The position numbers and the translations under genes are program-made. Below, piece after piece: positions 44,019-57,900 of a DNA stretch of 64,000 nt. A model generated the notes under the pieces. It searched no databases. It was not told where the DNA came from and saw only the letters and a list, made by a program, of their open reading frames with translations. Position 1 is the stretch's first letter, and each line of letters opens with the position of its first letter. Source of the DNA: Xiphophorus maculatus (Eukaryota > Chordata > Actinopteri > Cyprinodontiformes > Poeciliidae); assembly GCF_002775205.1 (NCBI RefSeq), contig NC_036446.1, positions 16,492,565-16,556,564 of the forward strand, in the 5' to 3' direction.

Positions 44019-47000
44019 CACACAGCATGTGGGGGTGTGTATGTGTGCTGTGTGTGTTTTCTTATATGTGTGAAAGAGACACCACCGGTCTCCCTGCGAA
44101 CTGGACAGACAGCGTGCGGCCGCCGCAGGACGACGACGACGACAATGGAGAGACGTTACTGACAGAGGACTGGCTGTTCCCAAAAACCACTGGTGCCTGT
44201 TTTCTTCAATCCTCAGTGGAGCCTGAGCGTCGGAGGAAGGGACACTACAGCTACAGCAACTGGTCTTACATAGAGCCGGCCAAACTTTGTTACAAGTCAC
44301 TCGCTGCACTGCAGATACGTGCCGTGGGTTGAAATTTACCTGGGGCGGTGTGTTTTATAGAAAAGGATAAAAATCCACACTTGTTTTCTGTTGTTTTTTT
44401 CAAACGCAACTTATTTCATTTTGTTTTTCACTCGTGCAGCTTATAAGCTTTTTTGTAGGCAGCAATATTTACAAAACATAGTTTGAAAGATTTGCTTTTT
44501 TTATTATTAAGTCAGCTGTTAATGCCAAGATACAAGTTTTGTTTATTTATCAGTTACACAGGTAGCTTTTCGGGAGTATTTTTTGTTTTGAAAGCCGAAA
44601 AGGGATTTCATTTTCATCTTGCCTGTTGGAAATCAGCTTACACTACTTGTGTCCCTTCTGAAACACTACACACTAAGGGTTAATGATGCCAGATTGTTGC
44701 CAGACACTGTAGCTGTGTAATAAGACTTTATGACCACTGCTCGCTCTGTTCAGATTTGCCTTACCAGAGTATGGCATCGTTGTTTTCTGCTCTGTCCGAA
44801 TGTGAACGAGTGCTTGATTCGGTGAAGTACTTTGCGTGATGCGACAGTGTGTGGCGTGCGTTCACTAAGCACCATGGTTCTGACAAGTTTCAGTTTGGAT
44901 TTACTCCGTTTTGTTGTAGGTAAGCTACACATTTGTTGTGATTCTGTTAGGCACGACCGTTTTTTGCAGATTAGATTTTAGTTTTTAGTTTGAGTGCAAA
45001 AGGCTCTTCTCATTTTTCTGTCAGGATGTCAGCTTCCTGATGAGATGCTGGGCCTTTCCTGATAATGCTGACCGATAACGAAATGATCCTGCTGTTTCCT
45101 CCGGGCCCCATTAATCAGTCAGTACAAAGAATCTAATTACTTACAGTAATTATGCTTTTTTTTAAAATAAAAAAGTATCACATAATCTTTTTTCTACAAG
45201 TACAAAACTGTGACCCTTGCAGAAAAGTTTCTATCATCAGAGCAACAAGCAATCTCAAAGGATTAATGACTATAGATAATTATTTATATCAGTAATGTAA
45301 TTCAAAACTTAAACTCATGTATTATCTAGGTTTATTACACAAATGTGACATATTATAAGATTTTATTTTTTGTTAAATTTTATCATTTTGGCTTCCATCC
45401 AATGAAAACCTGATCCTCAGTTTCTCAATAACTGATCATTTCACGTAGGAACAATAAACATATGTTCTTATTACAGAGACATTTTTACATATACATATAT
45501 TTCTTGCTTTAGTTCTGGTGTCGCTCTGCAACCAGGCTGTGAAAAAGAATCAGCAAAATAGAGTAACCGAAATGCTGTATTTTTCTAAATTATTACAATT
45601 AATGTTGTAATTTGTGGACATTAGTGAAACAAACCCACATTTAAATCCAGATGTGTGACTGGATCAGGCAGACGTTTAAGCTCAGACTGCAGTGCTGACA
45701 GCCGGCTCGGTTTCATGCTGAACCTGTGCAAATTCATCCACCTGGCTTTGTGTCAAATTTCCTCTTCTTTGCATAACTTTGCTCTGCAGCATTTCTGAGG
45801 ACTGAATATGTGTAATATTTGTAGAGTTTAGGCCTAAGTGTTGGAATTCACAAACAGAGCAGCCATGGAGGAACGGGGTGCGCAATTCTTGACACTGAAA
45901 TTCTTTGCTATCGCGTTTCAGTTTCTAAGCATTTCTCTGCAACACTGAGCATGCAACCACGTGATGTACATATTTAACCTGTTGCATTCTTATGACGGGG
46001 TTTAGCTGGTTGTTTGTGCCATTATTGTGCCGTGGGACTGCCTCCAGAGACATTTTTCTATCTATACATTCCAGCTGGATGCCTTGACACAAGCGCTCAG
46101 TCGTCACAGAGGGTCTTTGCAGTACTTGTGAAACGGTCTCTGTTGCTTTCTTGATTGAAAACAGATTCTCTATTAGGACAAGAGGATTAGACGGAGGCAG
46201 CAGGCGACCCGACTGTGTGGGGTAACCTTTGTTTTTTTTTTTTTTTTATGAGCTCTGTGTGGTGGCATGCGGTTGGCTGTGTTTCTGAGACAATCCATAC
46301 ATATTTTCCACAACAGAACTACTCTCAGGCCCTTTTTTATGAAGGGACATATCCTCACGTGTCTTTTCTAGCGCGTATGCTTTTTAACGGCACAGTTCCT
46401 CGGCCTGCAGTCGCTTTCTCAGTCACGGCTTTTTAGTACTTGTATACGTATAAACGCAGAACGTTTGACACTTTAAAGAATTTAACATGTCACTCTTAAG
46501 TTTTGATCCACACTCTAAAACCAATGAACTGGCTGCCCAAATAAAGACAGGGTTAAATAACATTAGGTGTGCGCACCTTTCATACAAGTTTCTTTTTTTT
46601 TTTTGTGCAAACGTAATTGTTTTGAGGTTTGTTTTTTTTTACTTCGTGTGTGTTGGCCAATTAGCTGAACACGTTATTAAACATTCCAGTAGGTTTAGAG
46701 CAATGAAACAGGACTAAGGAAAATCTGGATTGTTTTATGTTGGTTTGAACGTGTGAAGTGACATGCCACCGCTTATTACAAACATACTTCCTTGCTTTAG
46801 CTTGATATTCCTGGTCACTATTACCTGAATCTGATGTTTCAAGTGTTTGCTTCATCCTGGGTTCTTATGATGAAATAATCAGAGGGATATTGTGTGTTCT
46901 GTGTCTCATAGTGGGTTCTTGTATGCTTTGTAAAAGTGATGGTGGGGTAAATGCTGTAAAGTTAGTATTTTGACAAGGTGATCGTGGAACATATGTATAT

Positions 47001-50000
47001 ATTTTTTTGCGATTGGTTTTGCACTGTTACATTAATATGCACTAACACGAAAAGAAACATACCTCATTTTCTATTGAACATTAATTGTGCAAGAGTGCTA
47101 TTGTTTTTTTTTGTGGGGTACCTTTGAAGAACAAAATAAGATGTAAAAGAAAAACAACTTGGCCAATTTATTTCTAATGTTGCTTACAGCTGGTCTTAAG
47201 TCGGCTGCGTAACTATTAATTGTAAAAGTCTGAAAAGGGCTGTTTTGGCTCAGACGAGAAAGTTTGTCAGAAAGGTAGCACCAGTTCAACACAACTTGCT
47301 GCAATTTAATACACTACTCAGGTTAGTGGTACATCTGTCTTAAGGCTACCAATGTACACGATTGAGTAGCAACACATCGCTTATAGATAATGAGTTTTGT
47401 ATCATAAGGAAGTAGAGAAAAGATGTTGAAGGTAAAAATCTAGAGCTTGATTCTATTAGCGAAAAAAAAAATAGTTAAGGGCAAGTGTCATCACATTTGC
47501 AAATAAAAAAGTGAGCACTGAAGAGTAGGCATGATGTTATGTTTATGCCAAACTTGGGCATAACTCAATGTTCTCCCCAAAAAGTAATGACAGCAAAGTT
47601 TAAGTTTATAAAGTCAAGTTTTATCTTCTGAGGAGTCAGTAGAAATGTTGTCTGAGAGCAGTGGATTGAAGACCTAACCAGCTGGCATGCTATGGAGGGA
47701 TTTAAAAGCACTCTGTCAGAAGCTCAACCTGCCTGTAATAAACAACAGCAGCAAATTACCACTTGTGATAAGGCCTGTAGTTGGAAACACTAAAATTCTG
47801 CCCACATTCAGATGTTGTACTTTCTGCTCCAATTCTGACCAGCATTGCTTATCTCCAGAATAGCCTACTTTAACTTAATAAGTGCAGTGATTGTCCAAGT
47901 TCCTCTTTGCTCCACACACAGGCTGTGTGACTCGTTAAGTTGTTAAACGTTATTCTGAATCTTTAATTCTGTCTGCATTACGTTTTCCTATGGAAACATG
48001 TCGTTTGGCCCTAAAAATTCACTTCAAGCTAATGCTAACCTTTAGATGGAAAGAAAGTTATAATACTAATATACAGACAGGCTGTAGTTACACTTAAACA
48101 CTTCTTGATTTCGTGTAATAAGAAACTAATTAGCATAACTACAGCTAATTATAATGGCTAAATCTACATGTGGAGAACACAAAAAAGCTGAATTGATCAA
48201 CTTTATGCTCACAAACAACAGCTTGAAACACATCAGCTGTCTGGCTGTAGAGGCTATTATGACTCTAAAATATGATGATATTTGCCCTTTAAAAAGTCGG
48301 TAGGTGTACTTCTAATTTAGGTAGTAATGTTTCAAGCCTGGTCCATAATTACACTACATAATGTTCTCATAGAAGAGTGATATGCTTAAACTAAAATGCA
48401 GAACGGGAAAGGTTTGCTTTTTAACGACTGAGTGTTACTGTAGCAGAGGAAGCTGTTCATTCATTTGGTATGAGACGCATCCAGAGGGCTGCAACAATCT
48501 AATAGAGATTTTTCTTTCTTTTCTTTGATGCAATATCAGACTCCCAGATTTAACTTTGTGAAGCATGTGTAAGTGGGGGAATGAAATGTTAGGCACAAGG
48601 ATATTTTATTATTTACCACCGTTAACTCCGCTGTCTGGTCTGTTACGTTTGAGTGTCACATGAACAAGCAAAACGACTTTGTTTGAAAATAGGGGAGGTT
48701 ACTCATTGTTGTCAATTTCATTGATCATTATTTACTTAAATGACCAAATAATGTATGTAGCCTTTCACATTACAGTCACATATTGTATATGGTGATGTGT
48801 GTGTATATATATAAATATAAATATATATAACAAAATGCCTTATAGACGAGGGACATTCAACCTGATTAGAAGTTACCTGGATAATAAAAAAAAATTAAGA
48901 TCATCAAGTGGTTTGAGGTCTTTATGTCCAAGAAGACCTTCATTTATTTATTGTTCCTTTGAAAACGTGAAGCATAATCTCTCTTTTCTCACAGGATGAT
49001 GGAACCAAACCAAGACAAATGACAGCTGCACTATTTTCTAGTAGATCTCCATATTACAGTTTGCAACATGACAGATCTGCTAGCCGGTAACTGAACCTAA
49101 ATGTCCTTGGATTGTTTCCAAGAACAGACTTTTCATCTGACGACGGTGTAAATGTCAGACTGCTCAGATGACTGCAAATGTCAGAAGAATTTACATGAGG
49201 CACCATGGGCTCCGTCTCTGATATATGTTCTCAAAGTTGCGTCGTAACGTCAACTTCAGAGTTCACTTGAAACCTGGACAAGTTTATATATTATAGAACG
49301 TAAGGTGCTTTTTAGCCATTTTCTAAAAATCCTGTAAATTTACTATACATTTACTTTAGGAAATTAGACTATTAAATGTTAGTTACAAAACAAGAAACTC
49401 CAAAGAAAAAATAATAATGCACACTGACAAATTTCAAGAGCTTATTTCTTTTGATAAAACACCAAAATTAATTTTCTAAAAATGATGTTAATTTGCTTCC
49501 AATTCAATTCAATTAAAAAAAAAAAACACGTTATTGATCCCAAAGTGAAATTAAATCATTTATAAAAGAATTGAGTTTTGTTAAAAGGTCTCACTGTGTT
49601 AAAGATATTAAACACACAAATGTTCTCGCTGTCATGGGGAGACTTGACGGCGTCCACAGAGGTTAACCCACATAAGCTAAATGAGCTAGCAGTTTAGAGT
49701 CCAGTCGTTTTACTGGAGGATTTAGTGAAAGAATAATGTATGGTATAAAAAAGGAGCAACCTTGAGAGAATTGTGAAAGATTATTTAATGGTTTGGGAGA
49801 AATTTACAAGATGTGAATTGTGACTAGAACCAAATTACATCAGAGATTTTGTATCGGCTAAAGGGAAAAATTATGACGCTGTTGTCCAATAAGTGGACTT
49901 TGGTTTATGATCCTCTTTAGGTTGTGTTTGCTACTTGAGTATTTTTTTCTATCACACTTTTTCCTTCCACTTACCTTCCCATTAACATGCTTGGATTAAA

Positions 50001-50307
50001 CACTCTGATCATGACTTTTATGGAGGGTCACAATGACTGCTCGATTAAAAATCTTATTTTCTTGAGTAAAAATTTGAAAAGTGAATTTAAGTTTTTCCAT
50101 TTATTGAGCCACAATCATCTCAATCTACATTTATAGTTTAAATCTTCAAATATTTCACTGAGTTTTACTTTCTGAACTGATTTACAGAAGAGATGCACCT
50201 AAATTTACCAGACTTTCAGTAAAGCAATTAAAGTAATTACAGTGAGAACATAATTACTGTCACCGGTGACAGAGTTGAAAAGCAGTTTGTAGTCCTGGTT
50301 TGTTGCC

Positions 50308-50310
<3 letters not shown>

Positions 50311-50345
<35 letters not shown>
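50311..50345. repeat. (AT)n microsatellite
   Basis: About 17 uninterrupted AT units in the mindy2-sltm interval. Confidence 0.95.
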
Positions 50346-50348
<3 letters not shown>

Positions 50349-51429
50349 AGGATTCAGTGATGGCAAATATATTATGGTTTTAACCAAACCAAGATGAATA
50401 AAATCTAACCTCAAGTGTACAAAAACTGTCATTACACAAAGTTAAAATCTTACAACTTTCTGTGCAAAAGGGGCATCCTTGCTGCTTCAATAACAAGATA
50501 ACATTGGTGCTGCTAATTAATTTAAAACCTTCTCACTTAGTTTTGTCCAGTTTCTACTCTAGAGCATTAGAACATTATCGCCTGGTGGCAGAAAACCAGA
50601 CAAGACAGTTGCATAATTTCCATCTGAGCAAATTCAACCTAAAGTAAAAGGTTGTGAAGAGCTAAAGACAACTGAATAATTGATTTTTTTTTTATTAATA
50701 AATATGTGCAATTGGTTGTTTTATGTAAATAATTTCAAAAGCAGATTATTTTCATGTCATTATGTAAAGTTCAGGAACTAAAAGGTGCATTTACTCTTTT
50801 TTTTATAACCCTGATTACATACACAGAGCAGCACATTAACGGGTAAAAAGCCACTTCACTTATTTTGTTTTCTAATTAAGGTTTAATAACCAATAACATC
50901 CGGTGTGTGGTTAAGGTTACAAACATGACATCCAAAGTGGCGACTGGTGCAACTGAAAGGATAAAGCTTTGAAATGACAAAAGCAGTGAAATAACAGGAA
51001 TCCCTCCACATGATGGCCTAGTCAAAGCAGTGCCCTCTTCACTTTAGTAGCAGCCTAGAGCTTTTTCAAGCTTCAGACTGATTTTTTATTGTGCCAAACC
51101 TTCCAGATTCAAACCTTCAATAGAGGAACTGTTCCGTTTACAGACAAGGTAAAAAAATTTAAAAAATTAAAAAAAACTCCATGAAGATGAAAACTGATAC
51201 TCAAATTATATTTGTAAAATGTCCACAGTTGAATTACAAACAGAAACAGATTTCCTCTCGCCGTTTCTTCTTAGCAACACCTGAACATGATTCAGTCCTC
51301 CCTGAATCCAGTCCATCACAGATTTAACTTTACACAGCTTTATCCTGTTCAAGCAGATTAGTACATCTTTACAAAATTTGACACCTTCATTAAAGTACAA
51401 CTTCCAAACAAAATAAAAAAAGTATAAAT

Positions 51430-51452
51430 AAAAAAAAAAAAAAAAAAAAAAA
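51430..51452. repeat. poly-A run
   Basis: About 23 consecutive A within the presumed sltm 3' UTR (a U run in the mRNA). Confidence 0.9.
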
Positions 51453-51833
51453 GAGGACCGTCATCCATTTCAATGAAACATCCAGATCCAGCAGTTATTT
51501 TGAGTTCTATAATACACTGAAATAAAACATTTCACAGGAAACAGAGCAACACTACGCTAATGAAAATATACAAACACTTGAGAGAAGTTCTATGTCATAA
51601 CTGGAAAACTTGTTACAAAGACGCTGGGCTGTGCAGCAACTTCAGAAATATTAAAACGTGCACAGGGGTGTTTTGTGGTACCAGCAGAACTGAGGTCAAC
51701 ACTGTCCGTACAGATTAAAACAAGGGACTAAACCTCAAGGCTGCTAATGTTCCACCCAAAACAGTTACTTTAAAAATAAAGTGTTCAGGAAAATCTTCAA
51801 ATATCCAACTCTTTAAAGCGTCTCTACTCGGTG

Positions 51834-51942
51834 TTAGAACGGCCGCGATGCTCCTTTGAAAGCCTTGAATCCGCCCACGGCGCCGCTGGAAATGGAGTTG
51901 TTGGTGATCTGTACGATCCGGCCCAGTCCTGACGAAGAGTGG
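51834..51942 (-). CDS. sltm: sltm exon 20 (C terminus and stop)
   Basis: Residues 906-941, [19 protein letters not shown] then [13 protein letters not shown] and the TAA stop at 51834-51836. Acceptor GTTTTGCAG. Confidence 0.94.
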
Positions 51943-54900
51943 CTGCAAAACGGACAACATATCCGTCAGGACTGTGACAAAGACGTTTCTTTAGGACTTC
52001 GATCATCAGCACTGCGTCTAATCTGTTTACCTGGAGGAAGCCATCATGCCGCCGCGACCGTCTCCCATCCTGCGGTTGTCAGAAAACACCTGAGAGCCTG
52101 AGCCGCCGTGCCACTCCTTCCTCAGTCCTTGATCCCGACTGTGACGCTCCACCACAACCTGGCGCCCCGAGCTGAACGGCTGCAACCACAGACGAGTCAG
52201 GAGTCACTCAGTGTGCGACAGCAGGAGCAAAATCCAAAGACTTTTCACAATGCAAATTTAATCTTTTTATTTTAAGTCAGCTGAATTAATCATGATAGAG
52301 AATTTAGTCAATTCAAGGACATAATGAAAAATGCACATTTGGTATGTGGTGATTTTTCCACAACCAGGAAGCATTTATTAGAGTCGCAACAAGACTGGGC
52401 TTAAGATCTGTCACAATAACTAATTTTGCTGGATGATAAATTGTCCCAAAGATTATTGCGATAAACAAGGATGTTAATGTTTTGAGACCATTTTTAAGAA
52501 ATAAAGTAGCATAATGCAGGTTCACCCTCTTAAAAACAAATTTTGATTTCTAATAAACATTTAAACACTGGATCTGGAAGACATTTTAAATATTAAAAAT
52601 AAATAAAACAGAACTAAATAAAAATAATTATGAAGTCTCTGTAAACAAAATTGGGTTTAGTTGAGATCAAAGCACCAGACTGAAGAAACAGAGAAAAATG
52701 ATAATTATGCAAAAAGAAATCAAACTTGTTTTAATTTGTCATGCGATTAATTTATTGCGACAGGCCCATCTAGACTAGATTTCAGTTCAACTACTTAAAT
52801 AAAACAGTCTAAGAAATGTGTTTAATTTTCTTTATTGTTTAAACCAGATTTAGGTTGGAAGTACTTTTTTTAACATGTTTGTTTTAAAAAAATATTTGAG
52901 AGGCCTAGTCAAAGTCCTGGCTTTAATCTGATAGTGAATCAGATGAAGGAGCTAAAGATTAGGGTGATGGCAAGCAGCTCCTCCAACCTCAAGCTCATAA
53001 AAATACCAGTGGAAATATGACAAAGCTGCTAAGCAGTTACAAAGAGCAATCTAACAAGCGATTAATCTTTCCCAGACACAAACTTCTTAGCTAAATGAAA
53101 ATTGAAAGACTCAAAATCTGTAACTGTTTGCTTCCACTTCCACAGACATACAGAATTTAAATTATGTGTTCATATTGAATAGGATAAGCTCATATTTAGT
53201 CCAACTAACTTTAAATTAAATTCACAGTGTTCAAATTTTAAATTTCCTTCAGTCTCATCTACATCAACATGAATCATTTCTATTTTTTAGGTTTTATTGT
53301 ACTGTTTATACAGATACAGGTTCACTTCATTAACCAAAGAATATGTTTCTATTAAAATATTTAGTGTTTTAATAATAAAAAAAGAACTGAACTGTCTTTA
53401 GAAACTCACCTGCTCATTCATCCCCATGGGTTGACCTCTGTTATTAAAGCCGCTTCTCCCAGCGTCTCTGCCAGGACGATCGTCACGCATACGCATCGGC
53501 CCTCTGCACGAAGCACAGGTTTTATGAGGCGCAGCTTCCAAAAGCTGCTGAATGAACTGCAGCTTCATTAACAGCTTCTCACCTCATGTCCCCCTTGCTG
53601 GAATTCATTCCTCCCTCATTCTTCCATCCTGCGGCGCCGTCCCTCGGCGGGCGGTTGTGCGACATGGCAGGGATCGGAGGTCTTGCTCCCAGGGGCGGCG
53701 GGCGCCGCTCGTCCCTGTCCCTCCGGTCTGTGTCCCCACGTGGGGGAGGCTCGGGTCTGTGGACGGCGTCGTAGTTCTTGGGGTATCTATCGAAGCCAGA
53801 ACCCTCTCTGTGAGGAGCCGGCCGACTCTTCTTTGCCTCTGGTTCGCCCTCGAATCTATTACGTCTTGGAAAAGAAATGGCAATATTGGATTCATCAGAA
53901 ACTAACAAGCAAAAAACAAAGCAGGAAGAGGCGCCAATTTACCCTTTGGTTGGAGAGCAACATTAAAAGTGACGTAATGTGCTTCCTTGAATTGGTAAAA
54001 ATTCGACGATGGGTTTTCACAAAACATGTTGGTTGCACCTTTTGCACAGAATAATTCTTGGACAAAGAGAATCTAGTCTACTCAATTTGCCAATTTGGAG
54101 CCTCTTTTCACTTTAAATCCAAATAAGCTTCTGCTGGCTACGTCCCCATTTCAGCGTTTGAACTTGGATATGAATATGGCTGCAAACAAATCTTTGAAAA
54201 GCAGAAGTGGAGCCTCCTGCACAAGTACAGCAAGTGGTTTCTGGATGTTATGTCAACAACAAAACACTTGTCTTTTCCAGCAGCCATTGTACAGCAGTAA
54301 GACCAAACCTGCTGGAAGCCCAGAGGTTGCTAGGTAACGACGCAGTGCCGTCAAATTTAACACTTTGGGAGTTTTTTTTTTTAGGGTCCAAACTAATTCT
54401 ATTAACTACAATAAGTCAAATAACGGAGTGCTTCTGTTGAACTTTAAACATTACATTTAGCAGAAACTTTTACTGACATATACTTAAAGAGCTGATGAGG
54501 AGGGATCATCAGGAATAGATACAAGAATATGATCAGCTTGATATGCACTTCTTAGCCAGACAAGCCTTTAGTTTAACCATTCAAAAATAGTAAATGTTAA
54601 TATTTAGTGTTTCAGGTCATTTAGTCCACGTACAGTTACTTTTGCATGTTGACTGGAGATTTTGTTTGAAGGAATATGAACTTTCAGCAGCACATGCACA
54701 GATTTGCTCATTATGGAAACAATTCCTCAGACCGATAACCATATGGGACTGAGAACAAAGTTACAGTTCTACTCCAAAAACTACTGGAGTCACATACCTG
54801 TCAAACGTGTTGGGCTGCTGGCCAGCGTCTGGAAAACGGCCCCTCTCCCGAGGATTTGTGTTGGGGAAGCGGTTCTGCTGCCGGTTGTAATTGGAGCCCT

Positions 54901-57900
54901 GGTTCAGACGGACCTCCGACTCGGGATGCATTTTTTTGTTGCCATTCCAGTAGGGATCGTCCCGCCGACTGAAACAGGAAGCACAGATCAATCCTACATG
55001 ACAGATATGTGAACTCAAGGAATGATGAGAGTTAAATCCATGAAGAAATTATGAATGATCTGGAAAGGTACTAGTAGCTACTTACAGGATTACAAAATAT
55101 TAAAAATAAAATCTCTTGAATAGCATGACACTTTATACAGTTTATAAATTTAGTAATCACGCAGTATGGCAGTCCTCTAATATGGCGATTATATAGGTTA
55201 ATGTCACAATAACTACATAAAAAAGGTGCGACAAGTTTATAAAGGAATGAAAGGAATGTATTAATGCAAAGCGCTTTGCAAGCCTTTTAATGAGGCTGAA
55301 ATATAAACACTGGAAGTTATTCTTTTAATGTCTGTTCAGGTTTTCTAATGTGTTTACAATAACCTTTTTTTTTTTTGTTAATGGACAATTCTGCTCAGTT
55401 GTAATCCAACTTTGATTAGCAACATCTCGCCTTTCCTGGTTTTCATACCATCAGAGATCTGACTTGGATTTTCTCAAATCTCATGCATAAAACTCAGTTC
55501 AAAACTCCAAACAAATTCAAAACGAGGGTGAACAAAACGATAAATACCCGTGTTCCACCTCACGTCCTCTCTTCAGATTATTTCTCTTCTCTTGCTCAAA
55601 GCGGAGCTGCTCCTGCTGCCGCCGAAGCTCCTCTCGTTCACGCGCCATGCGCTCGGCTTCTTTACGCCGCTCCTTTAAAATGAAAAATTATTTGTTTGGA
55701 TTTGACTCAAATGCCAACATGAACACCATCTATTGTTTTGAACTAATGCAAGTTCAAAAATGCCACTTCTTGATCCCGATAGTTTGTTCTTTGCAATAAT
55801 GGCACCGACAGCTTGATGGAAGATGAACACTCAGCTGTGTCCAGAAAAATTTGTATTAAAGCATTATTTACCTTCATTCTCTTATGTTAGTCGTGTATTT
55901 AGCAAAGTGAGCTTCCTCTACATTTGTATCCTGTGTGCTTAAAACTGTGCAAGTTCCATCAACTTCCATCTAGGAAGGAAAGAATGATTTTTATGGTTTG
56001 TTCAAAAGTTTTTCAGTGTTTAGGAATGTTTTTCTTTAAGAGGAAGTTAAAAAGTTGTTCGACATAAAATTTTAAAATGTTGAATCCCCTGCATGAATAT
56101 CTGCTCATTTCTAATGCGTCAGGTTTTTGAGTGAACTACAGAGGAAGATATGAGGCACTGCACGCAGTTCAACAGCAGTAAATACGTTGAAAAGAAAAAG
56201 AGCCAAAGTGAAATGGTGTGTCCAATACGTTTCAGCATCAGCTAAATCTCAACCACTCAGTGTGAAACCCCTTTGTTCCTTCAATCTATTGTTAAGCCCA
56301 CTGCACAGTGTTTTCCTGTACCCAGTTTAAGCCCTGAAGCTCAAACTGGGTACAAACTGGGCGAGTTGGTTCACGCTCCTTTTACCTGCTCGATGCGAAT
56401 CCTCTCCCTCTCAAGCCTTTCCCTCTCCAGCCGCTCGCGTTCCAGTTTCTGTCTCTCCATTTCCAGTCTCTGGCGCTCCCGGAGCAGAATCTCCCGTTCT
56501 TCTCGCTCACGCATCAGACGGACTCGCTCGCGTTCCCGCCGTTCTTGCTCTGCGATTTCACGCCGCCTGCACAGTAGGAAAAGTACATTTTAATCTCAGT
56601 ATTCAAGTTTTTTTTATTACTAAAGATATTTTATTTGTTATAAATGTGAGTCATTCAATGCTTGAAGATACCTGCGCAGCTCTGCAGCTCTGTGGAAGCG
56701 CTCCATTTGCTCACGCATCCGCTGCTCTTTCTGCTCCTTGAACTTGTCAAAAGGCAGAATGACCATTTCTCCCCCTTTGTTGTGAAAGGATTGCCGCTTC
56801 TCCCTCAGCAATTGTACCTGAGAAAAGAATTATTTAAATGTAAAGATTCAATCTTGGGGGAAAAAAAGCTTGTTAAATGTAATTTTTAGTGTTTAGGAAG
56901 AGTAAGTTTTAACCTCTTCAGGGGGAATCAGCCACTTGGGACGCCTGTCAAAGTTGGGGTTCATAAATGGCTGAAAAAAAACAGCAAAACCATTTTCACT
57001 TAATGTCCTCTTTATAAAGATAATACAAAACATTAAAAACCAAAATCAAACCGTACTTTGTTAAAATATCTTCCAGTTCTAAAAGGTCTTTTTTCAAAGC
57101 CACCGTCTCCTTTAGGTTCATCTTCATCTGTCGACTTCCCAGGGCTCTTGGTTTCTGGAAGAAAACGAGTAATTAGCCAAAGCAGAGACTTGATGATAAA
57201 CTAAAATCCTCTCTACTGAAAACTTACGGCCACGCTTTCTGTCGTCTCTCTTTGAAGACTCTTGATCGGAGCTCGATGAGCCACTTTTTGAATCCTGTTT
57301 CTTGGATGAATCCTTGTCTGACAGCTTATCAGATTTCTTTTCTTCTTTTTTGTAAGTTAGCTGTGCTCTAAATGGTCATTGAAATTGAAAAAAGGGTCAA
57401 TTAAATGTTAATGCAGGAGTAAACATCATTTAAAAAGATAATCTCAAACTGATCACTCACTTGTTCGCCAGTTTAGTCCCAGTGAAAGTGTTCTTATTGG
57501 ATTTGCTGGATCCTGCTTTGTCCTCCACTTCTTTCTTTGAGGGCTCCTTTTTGAATGGATCATTTTTAGCCTTTTAAAGATAAAGAAAAAAAAAAGTTGA
57601 AAGTATGGATAAGATTTAACAAGGAAGCATTTGAGGAACTTAAATGTTTCCTGCCTCGCCTACCCTTTCAACATAAATCTGCTGTCCATGGAGCTCTGTG
57701 CAGTCAAGATGGGAGATGCAGCGCGTCACTTCGGCACCGGAAGACATCGTCACCAAGCCGTAACATTTTGAACCAGGACTGCGAGCGTTTGTAACGACCT
57801 TAGCACTCAGAACCTGTTGAAAACATTTTTAGGAGCCTTTAAAGAACATTTCCGCATTTCTTTTTTAACGTGTTTTACTCTGGTCAACTGGGTTGTTTAA

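Larger units (their letters stand above)
44019..51833. other. mindy2 and sltm 3' UTRs, convergent intergenic region
   Basis: The two genes end tail to tail. Plus-strand AATAAA signals for mindy2 occur at 45166-45171, 45453-45458 and 46540-46545, among others. A minus-strand AATAAA for sltm lies at 51085-51090, giving a 3' UTR of about 0.75 kb. No gene is recognised between the UTRs. A TA repeat, a poly-A run and the fish repeat scrap TTATTGATCCCAAAGTGAAA (49531) are present. Confidence 0.55.

Noticed and set aside
53552..54054. Plus-strand frames overlapping sltm exon 17
   Set aside because: They are antisense shadows of the GC-rich Arg/Pro coding exon.
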